Under the pieces are notes generated by a model that was given only the letters and a program-made list of their open reading frames with translations, had not been told where the DNA came from and did not search any database. A stretch of 64,000 bases of DNA. Origin: Chaetoderma sp. LZ-2023a. Taxonomy: Eukaryota; Mollusca; Caudofoveata; Chaetodermatida; Chaetodermatidae. The stretch is taken from NCBI GenBank assembly GCA_034401795.1, contig JAVVLW010001472.1, forward strand, positions 1 to 64,000, in the 5' to 3' direction. This document shows, in pieces, positions 23,039-33,851 of this stretch; the first letter of the stretch is position 1, and every line of letters starts with the position of its first letter. Made by a program: the position numbers and the translations under genes.

Positions 23039-23209
23039 CCACTCCGATGTCAATATTCTATCTTTACTGGGTCAATAGCAAAGAAACGGGTGTATATGTT
23101 TATACAATTTTGGTACATGGACAATGTTGCTGTCTATACGAAAGCAAAATCTTCCTCCAAATTTGTTGAAAAATTAGCACCAGTTCATCTTTTAACCCCT
23201 CTTATGTAA
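23039..23209 (+). repeat. Foldback family 3, copy 1
   Basis: Matches 62,619-62,790: GATGTCAATATTCTATCTTT, GTCAATAGCAAAGAA, ACAATTTTGGT, then GATGTTGCTGTC and CAAATTTGTTGAAAAAT in the same order. The second copy shows that the unit is an inverted repeat around a GCTGTCTTCGACAGC hairpin. Confidence 0.75.
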
Positions 23210-23369
23210 AACAGCGCCTTAAAGCGCTCAAAATGATACATTTATCAATTAACCTTATAATGCATCCAAATTTTTCAAGAAAATTTAAATTTTTGATCCG
23301 TGAATGACCGTTTGCTGGCCAAAAGAATGCGTTTTTTGTAAACTTACCACTGGAATTTAGGAAAATAGT

Positions 23370-23650
23370 TTTTAAGAGCGTGTTTTAGCCGTCTTGACGG
23401 TCAAGTAAATCAAAATTTTCGCTTAATCAGTGTCGATTTGAAGGCCAAGAGAAGACTATTTTTTACATTTGACCAGTGGAATGACTGACTCTGTTACCGA
23501 GCCAGTCATTTCAGTGGTAAATGTCCAAAAATAGTCTTCCCTTGGTCTTCAAATAGCCATCCCTTAGCAACCACTGCAGAGGCTTTGTTTGAGGATTATA
23601 CGGTTAAGATGACCCAAGAGGGGTGTTAAATTTTTACATTAGAGTTGTAA
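23370..23650. repeat. Foldback family 2 hairpin
   Basis: Arms GGCCAAGAGAAGACTATTTT and its inverse flank GACTGACTCTGTTACCGAGCCAGTC. An ACCAGTGG / CAGTGGTAAAT pair lies on either side. Same family as 22,420-22,640 and the copies at 58-63 kb. Confidence 0.75.
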
Positions 23651-23859
23651 TTAAGGGTTAATAAATTGATTATTCGAGCTTTTGAATGATAATGGGGGAG
23701 TCCGATATGTCGCTTGTACACGTCACTTGTTTTTTTTACGATTTAATAAACATTCTAGTGACTATTTTGAAACTAATTTGACTTGAAGCTATGACCATAC
23801 ATATACACAGAAAAGCGTAACACTTTAACCCTTAAGGTCGGAAAGGACAAATTCGTGGT

Positions 23860-24085
23860 GGTGTACCGTAAGGAATATTCTGATTTGAAACTCATTTGAC
23901 GGAGCATAGCAATAGTCCTCCGTCAAATTAGTTTCAATATATTCAACAGATTACCAGGTACGAGTATAATTACCATAAAATCTGGATTATAATGGCAATT
24001 CACTGTTCAAAGCGTTACAAACTATTCAAACATGCCTACAAAATGGGTGGAGCTTAGCTAGAGATGGGCGAGGCATAGATAGAAC
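23860..24085 (-). repeat. MITE family 1, partial copy in reverse orientation
   Basis: The core pair TTTGAAACTCATTTGACGGAG / CTCCGTCAAATTAGTTTCAA is followed by CAACAGATTACCAGG and by GGGTGGAGCTTAGCTAGAGATGGGCG, the inverse of the CGCCCATC...AGCTCCACCC arm of the 52.2-kb copy. It ends in GAACTGGA near 24,083. Confidence 0.7.
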
Positions 24086-25066
24086 TGGATCCGATTATTG
24101 TTGTTCATTTCGCCGTTGCTGTATGGTTTTGTTGTTCACAATAGGTCCGTTCACCTTACATTCCCTTACATTTTTTTCAAAATGGACGTCATTATTCCTG
24201 TCACAACTCACAAGCTATTTAACAGAAAATGTACTGTCAGTTGTAAAATATCGTCCTTAATTTAAGGTGTAATTAAGAGCCCTATATCTATATTACTTAT
24301 GAATATCTTCAGAAAAGTAATTATACACGTTTTATTACGGCGCATATTCGACGCTTAATTACTGTCGTAATTTACATTAATTGTCCATTTGTAGTGACGG
24401 GCCTTTCATTTCGCTAAAGTATAACGCATTAGCTTGTCATATTCATGGCAGTAAATCTGTCACAATTTCGCCCGCTTGTAATTAATATACTAATATTTTA
24501 ACAGAGAAAACGAATTATTATTGCAGATTTTCACGGATAAACTCGCGAATTTTGAGCAGAATTTGTACGAATGACAGGCAATTTATTTTGATACAAGCAA
24601 AGGCCTATCAATTACTTCTGGTTAATGGTTAAGTCTACGTGACAGTAATGAGTTGTGTCAATGTTTGATGGCGCGGAAGAATGTTTAAGCATTTCTTGTT
24701 CATAATGCGACAACGATATAGTTTGTCTTCGTTATTTATAAAGCGCGTTGTACAACTGTGAAACACATTAATAATATTACTTTTTCCCATTTTATGAGGA
24801 AAAAATTACGATAGAATCCTTTGTTGAAAACTCATCGTAGTTTTGAATAGAATGATTAATATAAACCTTGTGTCGGGCTTCCAAGGGATTCTATTTACTG
24901 ACTGGTCCGTGTCTGAAAAGTATGTTGTTGAAAGCTGTTGTTCCTACAGCAACATCTTTTATCAACTGCGTTTTCAAATTTGTCCGGCTAACATGATTTC
25001 ACGATAGACGGTCCAGTACACAGAGGCCATGGCAATCTCCAGAAAACATATCGGGTAGGTGAGAAT
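24086..25066. other. Unassigned AT-rich stretch
   Basis: No gene, repeat family or transposon terminus recognised. A short inverted pair, GTTGTTGAAAGCTGTTG...CAGCAACATC, near 24,923-24,958 may be a remnant of foldback family 3. Confidence 0.45.
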
Positions 25067-25068
25067 AA

Positions 25069-25117
<49 letters not shown>

Positions 25118-25120
25118 TGA

Positions 25121-25174
<54 letters not shown>
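25067..25174 (+). repeat. (ACG)n microsatellite
   Basis: About 35 ACG trinucleotides with a short GATGATG interruption in the middle. Confidence 0.97.
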
Positions 25175-25525
25175 CTATGAGATAATCATCACGCTGTTAA
25201 ATTAATTGCTTTTAAAGTTCCACGCCATATTCGACGTATATCATGAGCAACCCTCTCTTCGCCAATCGTTTATAAGGGCCCCTTTCCCCCCCCCCCCCAA
25301 ACGTCCCTTTGGCTACTTTCCATTATGCGCTTCCTCATCATGTTTTGTTTTTATATCAGATTATTTTTTTCTAGAAATGAACGATTACATCCACACAGAC
25401 GCAGAACATCGAATAACATTATAAATATGATCAAACTTTGCCTCTCTTTTTGTCCTGCAGTGATTGGTTCTCCATGAGCCACCGCCCTCACAATGATATT
25501 AATGTGGTAGATGCCACACACTTAT

Positions 25526-25822
25526 AGTCTGGTTGCCAAACCTGGATGTTTCATCTGGCCCAAAATATTTGTACTCCCAGGTTTTAAAAAAAAATCTTTA
25601 GACCTTACTGATTAAGAATCTACATGATGACCCGCTAGCACCCTTCAGGAATTCAAAAAATCCAAGATGGGTGCCAAGATGGCCACCAAAATGCATGATC
25701 TTGCTTTCCTGAACAGCTGGAATAATCATTTTGGTGGCTAAATGTAGGTTTTCAGGGTAACAGATTCGGAGTATGTACAATAAAACTAGTTTGGGTAGTC
25801 ACAAACGCCAAGGGAGATAACA
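25526..25822 (+). repeat. Dispersed repeat with CAAGATGG blocks, copy 1
   Basis: Starts GGTTGCCAAACCTGG. It contains CTGATTAAGAATCTACATGATG, AGATGGCCACCAAAATGCA, TGGCTAAATGTAGGTTTTCAGGG and AATAAAACTAGTTTGG, and ends ACCAAGGGAGATAAC-like. It aligns in inverse orientation to 50,280-49,990. Its function is unknown and it has no long open frame. Confidence 0.75.
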
Positions 25823-26058
25823 ATTGATTTAACAAGAGGTATCAGAAGATAGTTTCAAGCAAGAATCATGACAGAATACCCATGGTACTACCCATCGGGC
25901 AAGCATAGCTTGGAGACTGAACCATAAATCCTCTCTGCCCAGTAGTAACCTGCAGTACAATGACCACCGGCACCCGGCCAAGTCTAACCGAAAGGCAAAC
26001 ACATTAATATGATGCAGGCTACATCAAAGAAGCCTATATAACCAGTGGCGTAGCCAGG

Positions 26059-26963
26059 TTTTAATGTGCAGGGGAGCAATCAGTACTAAGAAGGCGCCAA
26101 GAGCATGGGTGGTGGTGGGATCAGGGGGAAATGTTATAATCTATATGAGCTCATATGGTCTTTCCTGCATTTCCAGAGGTAAATATAGACCATGAGTTGT
26201 TAATATGTTGAATACCTGAAGTTGAATGGGAACTGAAATTGAAGGTGGGGTAGTGGTTGCGGGATGCACACCAAGCCCGACCCCTGGCTAGTGCCTGCCA
26301 CTGCATGCTTTAATAAATTCAAAACAATGTAAGCTAAATGTGTAATGCTGGTCAGTAGAGAGCAGAGACGGTGGGCAGGGTTGTCATGTTTCTTGCTCGA
26401 AACTATGTGAGATCAATCCATGGTAAGATTGGTATAGATGCTCATAATTACTGGCTCAAACATCTCTCCATTGGCTTTGAGTCAAATTATTTTCAAAATA
26501 TTCAAGTTTCTTGTGTGGTTGCTTTTAAATTGAGATAATGACCGTGGTCCGTGAAAGGGTCAATGGATAGAAGTGTAAATGAGGGAAACTAATTTTGCTG
26601 TGTATAAAGCTCTCAGGACTCAATTTCAAGCAATGGCTTCCAGTAAAGTTATTTACAAAATAGTCAACATGTGTCCTCTGTGTTTGCTTAGAAATACATG
26701 TAAAGACGATGTCTTTCATTGGTGAAATATTTAATGAACAAACTGGTAAATGATAGGAAATGTGAAAGCGGAGGGCGAAATATAATATAGAGCAATCTCA
26801 AATCAATTACAAGGGAACCACAGATGACATCTTTTGACAGGAGACAGCAAAGCCTTCCACCAAAACAGTTCATGTTTGGTTATTTTGATATTCATAATAC
26901 AGATAATATCTCTGTTGCACGAACAACTACTTCTCTTAGGCTTCATCCTAGCAAAGTAATATA
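26059..26963. other. hAT 3' non-coding region
   Basis: Between the left hAT terminus and the end of the transposase there are about 900 bp with no coding signal. A GC-rich block next to the terminus (GGTGGTGGGATCAGGGG) and a degenerate inverted terminus at 26,286-26,306 (CCTGGCTAGTGCCTGCCACTG) could mean that a short MITE of the same family ends there. Confidence 0.5.
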
Positions 26964-27231
26964 TTACTTTATTACAATCCAGTGCGTAGCCAACTCTCTT
27001 CCGATGGAAGGCAAAGCTATTGCGGACCGTCTGTCTTCACCAATCGTAGAACGAAGGTAGGACTTTAAGTGTTTGAGTCGGCTAAAGGATCTTCCCGCAA
27101 GGGCGTTATCTATTGACAAGGTCCGAAAAATTTGGTACAATGTGCACAGGTTGGGATAAATCGAACACATGTCATTGGAGATCATGAATCTTAGTATACT
27201 GTTGATAGTTTGTTCCTCGACACTTAAATTA
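26964..27231 (-). pseudogene. hAT transposase C-terminal dimerisation domain
   Basis: Reads NNLSVEEQTINSI, YPNLCTLYQIFRTLSI, LAGRSFSRLKHLKSYLRST, then ALPSIGRELATHWIV and a stop. This is the hATC dimerisation signature (A-ERSFSKLK-IK-YLRST), with the usual Glu of ERS changed to Gly. The frame is open and joins in frame with the hAT fragment ending at 41,411 when element C and one 4-bp duplication are removed. An apparent 139-residue frame starting at 27,383 is a fusion with LTR sequence and not a real start. Confidence 0.85.
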
Positions 27232-27717
27232 TTTGTGTAGCGCGGATCGTCCGGACGGGTACGAACCGTCCCAGCTAGGCTGGGTACGGTACGACCTCTC
27301 GGGGTACGTTCCAAGCACACCCCCATGGGTAGGATAGCACGCGTGTATAAAGCCATATAGGAGAGGTTTCTATGAAGTGGCAAAGTCCGTAAGAACGCGC
27401 AGCGCGCACGTCAGAGCTTCCCTGGCAACACGTGTCAGTATTGGAAGAGAGAGAGTTTACTTATAGTGTACCGAGTTGGTACTTGTGATTTCTTCAAATC
27501 ACTCCATTCTCGTCGTTCCTGGACCAGAATCAAACGAGGATTTCAAAACTGTTTACCTTTTCAAAATCGGACCAGAAATGGCAGCGTTATCCATAAATTG
27601 CTCACTGAAATTATTTTCAAAATATTGCTAGAACGTCGTAATCGCGTGTATGTATTAAGTGAATGGGAGAATGCGCTGATCACGTGATTGCCACATCACC
27701 CTTTCTAGCTGCACGCT

Positions 27718-27786
27718 GATTGGCTACTGCTCGCCCGCTGATTGGCTGGGGCATCCTGCTTTTGACGTCACGAGTGGTATAAAAGG
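27718..27786 (+). promoter_or_regulatory. U3 promoter of element C: two CCAAT boxes, CRE, TATA
   Basis: Two inverted CCAAT boxes (GATTGGC at 27,718-27,724 and 27,740-27,746), a perfect CRE TGACGTCA (27,763-27,770) and TATAAAAGG (27,778-27,786) are spaced as in a classical RNA polymerase II core promoter. The predicted start is near 27,808. It lies in the only part of the LTR that the 3' copy lacks. Confidence 0.75.
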
Positions 27787-29892
27787 AGCCAGAAATCAAG
27801 AATCGAGAGAACTTCGGCGAGGAATAGCCGACAGGAAGGTTGCTGGACCAGCGCAGTGCTAGAGTGGACTAACTGCTTACTGACTTTGGTATCTTACACC
27901 GCAGCAGTGCCTTTCGGAATTCAGATCTCCTGCGCCAGTGAGCAACCTGTCATCCGCATCATGTTTTTGTAACCTCTCGGACGGCCATCTGAGGGCAACT
28001 AAATAAATAAGAAGGAGTACCTATCTGGAACAACCTACAGAGGAGCTTCCCTGCGGATGGGCCTTGCAGGCCCGATGTAAATTCTATAGGATGTAGAGCC
28101 ACGGTGATTCTTGGTGGATAACTCGCCGGATCTTCCAGACCATGCTGGAAAGTGGTATCAAGCTTCCGTGAAGCATGGTGTGTGTTTAATTAACTTTTAG
28201 GCCACAGTCTGGTGGGACTCTGCCTGGTACACCGCAAGAGCTATGTGATGTATCCCGCACGGTGTACCCAGTTATGTATATGCAACATTTAATTATCACT
28301 GTAGCCATCTTTGTTATGGGCAACTTTCAAATTACCGTCGTCGGACGGACATTAAAATTTACTGTGTAAATTCATGTATTAGTTATTCTGACTATCTAAT
28401 GGGCATCTCTCTACAGCTGTTCTTCTTCACCATCTTGAGAGTGCACCACATCAACAGTCTGCCAGCGGAAATCTTTCCAGCAACTTCGGATTTGTGCCAC
28501 CTAGCGCTATTCATCTGTAGCGCATCAATTACAGCGATTTAAGAACTCTTACCGTACCGATGACCAAGAGGTACTCAAGTAACTGTACTATTGTGCTATT
28601 TAATAATTCCGTAATAGGTACTGATGACTATTACATACCTTCCCGGTCGTGAGACCGCATTTTTATATTTTCTGTTTCATACTGTATATATTATCTTTAT
28701 TTCTGTGTGCTTGCAACTAACGAGCACCGTAAGGTCCTATGACGTGATATACTGTTAGCACTGTACTAGTTAGTTATGTATATGGCAAGTAGCCATCCTA
28801 GTTATTTTGTTTTGTTTATATAAAAACTCTAGGATGCAGTACGCTAGGCTATACTATACATCACCAACATCAATTTTACACTGCGGTCACTGATCATGCT
28901 CACATTCACATTGCTCGAGCCTAACATGTGACTAAAGCTGGCTATTTTAGCTCGATAGGCTAGGTTTAAAGTAGTTAGGGACAATCTCTCCATAAGAGAC
29001 ATATTGTGTATGCCTCATTTCCAGCTGTAGCGGATATGTAACACCGCACACTGGCTAGATTATATAAATTGGCCAAATACCTTAGGGCCTCTTATTAATA
29101 TCGAGTGATTGTATCATTCTGCGCTTCTCCAGCCGCATGTCTTAATAATTGTCTGGACTCCCAATCGACATGTTGGCAGGATCCAACTCTGGGAAACTAT
29201 TGGGGTTTCCGAGCGGTGAAAACTAAAGTGCCGATTTCGCATACACTCCCCCTGTATCTTCGGATACCAGTTAGTTTAGATACCCCTGCCAAGGTAGGAA
29301 GCACTGCGAAATGAAGTTATATTATGTAACTCCGGCCTACAGTGCATCTCTGGGCATTCTTGAACATAACCCTAGTGACAGGTAAAATGTTAGTCCTGTA
29401 ACACATGGGTGGCGGACGAGACACAGATCTCCATCCATCTTGGTATGGTGACTGGGTGCAGTCTTAGAGCCCACAACGCCCTCACGGGAATGTCACTAGG
29501 GATGGATATCTGCCTCTTACTCACCGCCATAAAAATACTATTGCACTTTCTAAATTGCTTATGTGAACTGTAAATTGTCCTAGTTATGTTATATGTGATT
29601 TTGGTGTGATGACCGGATCGTCATATGATTTGGGAGCTGTCACTCCGTAACATGTCTGCACGATGTCTTTCTGAGGAAGATGCTATGAGGGGCGACCTTT
29701 GGGAAGCTGGGCATATTCGCCAGCTAGAGTTATGTGTCAAAAGATAGCTAGGAATCCTTGCCAGTTGCAGCCATAGCTTGGAAGCATATCTCACAACTAA
29801 ATGGTAGGTTAGAAGAAGGCTAGCATAAATAAAAGCGGCAACTACCAATGCAGTATCTTTGGGCTTACATAAGACGGTGACATATGAATTCT

Positions 29893-30075
29893 TCAGAAAT
29901 CATCCAACCCGTCTTCACGTAAACCAGCGTGCATCACATTAATTATAATTTCACTAGGATTGACCAACTGCACATAACCTTTTGTTTGACCAAAAGAGTG
30001 GCCCGTTTTGCCAGCTTTTTTCCTCCGCTTCGGCGTTGAAGGCATTTTCCTGTGACGGAGTCCCACGCGAGGCAC
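29893..30075 (-). other. Conserved antisense frame inside the LTR
   Basis: A 60-residue antisense frame (MPRVGLRHRKMPSTPKRRKK...GLREDGLDDF). Related frames occur at the same LTR position in the 3' LTR (40,836-40,651) and, more diverged, in element A (15,330-15,557, plus strand there), which share EIIINVMHAG/EIMTIRLRAV, LREDG and SPSYV/SPAYV blocks. Whether it is translated is unknown. Nucleotide conservation of the LTR could explain the likeness. Confidence 0.3.
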
Positions 30076-30602
30076 TTTCCTCTCACAACAATATTATTTT
30101 GTGTGTATTAGGGGTATAATTGGTTTATATTAAACTATTTAAGTAGCCTCGTTAGGATGCTCCCTTGTGCTGATTCCTCGCTGGATTTACGAATCTGTGA
30201 GGTATCTCCAACGAGCCCACGGAGAAAGGACACTGGTTTGGTTCTATGTTATCTATTATTTTGCTCATTTACAAGCAAATGAGTACCATTGTTTGTGTAG
30301 GTATTTAAAATTATTACCATGTCTGGCCTTTTAAATTAGTTGATGGACCATCATACCGGTGACATGCACAGTTGGGATGAGGCCATGAGGTTCAATCTCG
30401 GTGGCAATGGTCGCACTACCCCACTGGAATGTTATCATTCCACCGGCTCTAGAAGCCAGTCTTTGTACCTTCCAGAGAGTTGCGATATGGGATACGCAAC
30501 CCCAAGAACCAGAGCTAACCAGCCCTCCCACGCATCCTGTACATGCGGTGCAATGGAGGAGAGCAACATGGTGGACCAGCATGTACCCCAGTGAACTACA
30601 AG

Positions 30603-30627
30603 TGGCGCCTGATGTGGGGCTCGAACG
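30603..30627 (+). promoter_or_regulatory. Primer binding site, tRNA-Lys-like
   Basis: TGGCGCC, then TGAT, then GTGGGGCTCGAACG, two bases after the LTR end. The reverse complement looks like a tRNA 3' end: CCA, acceptor strand, then a T-arm with TTCGAGCCCCAC. The animal tRNA-Lys(CTT) 3' end has TTCGAGCCCCACGTTGGGCGCCA, so the match is good apart from the four central bases. It is longer than the usual 18 nt. Confidence 0.8.
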
Positions 30628-30639
30628 AGAAGCGAACCC

Positions 30640-32359
30640 ATGTTAACACTCAACACACACGCATTTCAGTCTCCTTCACTAGACAGTCAGCACTCCTTAG
30701 ATATGGAAGTAGCATCATATGACGGAAGGACAGCACGCATGCTCACCGACTATGCTAGAAATTTCCCTGGTGCAGAACAACCAGCACCGTTTTTACACGA
30801 GTATTTGCCAATCAGCGAGGGGAGATTCCCCGCTGCCTTGCAGGCGGGTACTCAATACATCACACTGTCGGATAGCCACGATAGGCACCCAACACCTCTG
30901 CCGGATTGTGGTCGACAATGACACAGACACCTACATGGGCAAACTATTCCTTCACAGCCATTATGTTCACCAGCGTCATCACATGGTGACCAATGGATGG
31001 CACCTCATGCACCATATCCTGCATCTCCGCCAATACAGACGTCATCACCATACTACCCATCAGTACCGCGATACGAGCCGGGAGATGCGGCAGCTACCTT
31101 CCAACAATATTCCAGAAGAACAACATCACACAGCATGCACCCCCCCCCCCCCCCCGTCAGTCTCCTGGACCGCCTCCGTATGAGGAACACCCGTCACAAC
31201 TGCCAATAGAACGTCCACTTCATATACATGGCATGCCGCCACCAGTCTATAGACCAACACCCGTCTATGGGCCTGCATCAGGGAGGTATTCAGTGGACCC
31301 TACATATCGTGCTCAACATTATCATCGGGAATCACCATCATGGACACGGCATCAGCAGGAACATCATCGAGAATTACCACCAACACCACTACCAACACGC
31401 AGATCAGCATCCGCGTTTGCACCATTCTCTCTGGCACTGCAACCTGGATTCGCACCTATAACTCCATATCATGTCCATGGCCAGATCATTCTCCCTCCCG
31501 AATTTATCGGGGAGAATGATTGGGCTAATTATAAGGGCCAATTCGAAATAATTAGTCGTACCAATAGGTGGACAGATCAACACATGGGAGAGTGTCTGGC
31601 TGCAAAACTGTCAGGAAAAGTCCTATCAGATTTGGGATCAGACCACATGCCAACCTACATGGAACTGGAAAGCGTATTGTTGGAGAGATTCGGTGAAATG
31701 AGTCATATACAGCTCAAAAACTTGCATAGACACGCCAGGGAGACATTACCAGAGTTTGCTAGTCATATTCGGCGAATAGTTACTCGCGCCTACCCCAGCA
31801 CGAATCACAAGGGAGTCCCACCTCTGCATTTGGACACTTTCATCGATGCGTTAAGTGGAGAACCCGCCCTCCAGGAAAAATTATTCATCATGAAACACGG
31901 TAGCCTACAAACATTAATGGCAACTATGGTTCGGATTGAGAATTTCTTGGAGTGTGAGAAAACAAATCGCCGTCAATTACATCCAATAAATGTAGTAAAC
32001 GATGCCAACCTCGTAATCACCACCGACAAGCCAACTGCATCAGCATCCACCTCAGCATGCAACCCACCAGTCGAAATCACGCGCCTAAAGGAAGACGGTG
32101 TGGCCACTCCCATCGTGGGGGCCGCAACAATGCCCATGGATGCAGGATCCAGCATAATAACAACAATCGTCAAAACATGCATGATAGGTTAGAAGAGATA
32201 ACAAAACAGATCTCCGCACTCACTAACTTAGTCACCACACTTAGCACCACCATCACCACATGGTCGACAACACAACCAGCAACAAATATAGGACCACCTA
32301 CACAGCCACCAAACACATGTTTTGGATGTGGTCAGCCAGGCCACTGGAGGGAGCGATGA
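30640..32359 (+). pseudogene. Gag of element C
   Basis: A first frame opens at 30,640, only about 12 bp after the primer binding site, and stops at 30,921. The main open stretch is 30,993-32,192, with a His/Pro/Gln-rich start that crosses a run of 16 C at 31,140-31,155. It then has capsid-like sequence: LPPEFIGENDWANYKGQFEI, CLAAKLSGKVLSDL, LESVLLERFGEM, LPEFASHIRRIVTRAYP, FIDALSGEPALQEKL. A frame change leads to the CCHC knuckle CFGCGQPGHWRER near 32,316-32,356. Known role: particle capsid and RNA packaging. Confidence 0.8.
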
Positions 32360-32487
32360 CCGAACCGCCCTCCATCTACAACTCCTACCGCTGACTGACG
32401 TACACCGCAGACTGAGACCTAATTAAACTAGAATGGGCACAGATTACAGAGTCACTTTGGTGCCAACTCGCATAACCCGGCTCAACT

Positions 32488-33102
32488 GTGGCCTCCAGAC
32501 AACAATGTCAGGCGGCCAACATAACAAATCACTCTTCCACAACAGTATGCACTCACACACACTCGGCTTCATATATGTCGGTACCAACGATGCACACTGC
32601 ATCCACGGCACTAACATCTCCCTCTGCCGGAGGTTGTGACCCCGCAATCTCCGTATCTAACAAACCTTTTTTCCTATGTAAAACGGCAGTTGTTGGTTGT
32701 AGCACCTCTACTAAAACAACGTTTATACAAGCACCCCAACTCACCGCCAGGGCACTTAACACCCAGTGCCCCTTGGTGGTTTGTGATTCACACGTCCTAA
32801 CATCATCACCCACTACATCCAGCAGCAGCAATAGTGACCCGGACTGCAGTCCGCATTCGGCATCATGGATCCGCAAGAAGAAGCATCGCACAAAGAACGG
32901 CAAACCTCCATGCCATCACTGCTTCCTTTGTGCATCAACCAAATATCCCATGATGCATTGCAAAAAATGGCTCACACAGGTAGCCCTTATCCGGGACTGC
33001 ACCAGTCCTGTCCACACTGCTGTATACACAAACTCACAGTACACTGAACCAGCATCAACAACACCCCCATTCCTACCCCTAGCTCCGTCATTGCCTAAGT
33101 AA
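32488..33102 (+). pseudogene. Gag-Pol linker of element C with degenerate second knuckle
   Basis: Ser/Thr-rich frame homologous to 14,304-13,690 of element A (FLCKTAVVGCSTSTKTTFIQAP, SASWIRKKKH). The second knuckle reads CFLCASTKYPMMHC, where the His of the A copy (CFFCASPKHSMKHC) is Tyr, so this copy probably does not bind zinc. It stops at 33,102; sequence to the protease is non-open. Confidence 0.7.
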
Positions 33103-33234
33103 TCGCAGCAGCAGCGACGACGGGTTGGCCCCTTCCTAACTCAGCCATCAACTGCACCCACGGAAGCTATCCGGAAACAGACAGATTATATACAGGATGA
33201 TACTGCACCAAAAACAATTCCGCAGGTAGTATCA

Positions 33235-33696
33235 TTGGAAACTCTTCCACTAGCACACCGCAAAGTAATAAATAAGTGTGCCTGTCTGTTTAGTGGCGTT
33301 TCCATCAGTGCCACCATTGACACTGGAGCTTCCATCAGCGTCTTCAACAAGCGCTTGTATGAGAGCATTCCACCTCATAAGAAGCCACCCCCTAGGACCA
33401 CAAACATATTTTTGCAAACAGCTACTGGAGCCGATGTTCCTGTGGCTGGTACAGTAAACCTCGTAATACAGATAGAGGAAATGCAATTCATACAGCGAGC
33501 TGTCATTGCCTCTATTCAAAATGATGCCCTGCTTGGTTCTGATTTCCTCAGTGCCAGTGAAGCTGGCATACATTGCAGACAACAACAACTAGACATACAC
33601 GGCCGACATATACCCCTTGGACTGGAATCATCACTTTACGATACTTGTGTAGTTATTTTGGCATCTACGGCCACAGTTGAGCCAGGAAAGGAGTAA
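33235..33696 (+). pseudogene. Aspartic protease of element C
   Basis: VSISATIDTGASISVFNKRLYE contains the IDTGAS active site. It is followed by VPVAGTVNLVIQIEEMQFI and NDALLGSDFLSASEAGIH (the second half of a retropepsin ends in a hydrophobic-G box, here ALLGSDF). The frame is intact over the domain and stops at 33,696, upstream of a frame change into the RT linker. Confidence 0.8.
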
Positions 33697-33851
33697 ATCT
33701 TATGGCCTACTGCACCACAGTTAGGAAATAACACACACACACATAGCTATGCTGGGACCCAGCCCTGAATATATAATCACCTCACAATACACCAGTCCCC
33801 GAATGTTCGTGAACACCACCAACAAGGATCATATACTGTTTAGAGTATTCA

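Larger units (their letters stand above)
27236..30600 (+). repeat. 5' LTR of element C, 3,365 bp
   Basis: Starts TGTAGCGCGG directly after TTTG and ends GTGAACTACA two bases before the primer binding site. From 27,848 on it aligns with the 3' LTR. The first 612 bp, with the promoter, have no counterpart there. If transcription starts about 30 bp after the TATA box, R plus U5 is near 2.8 kb, unusually long. An AATAAA lies at 29,828-29,833, and a conserved antisense frame at 29,893-30,075. Confidence 0.85.

Noticed and set aside
26286-26306. CCTGGCTAGTGCCTGCCACTG as the real right end of a short hAT MITE starting at 26,043
   Set aside because: Not excluded, but no TATATAAC follows it, whereas the exact 8-bp duplication follows 42,674.
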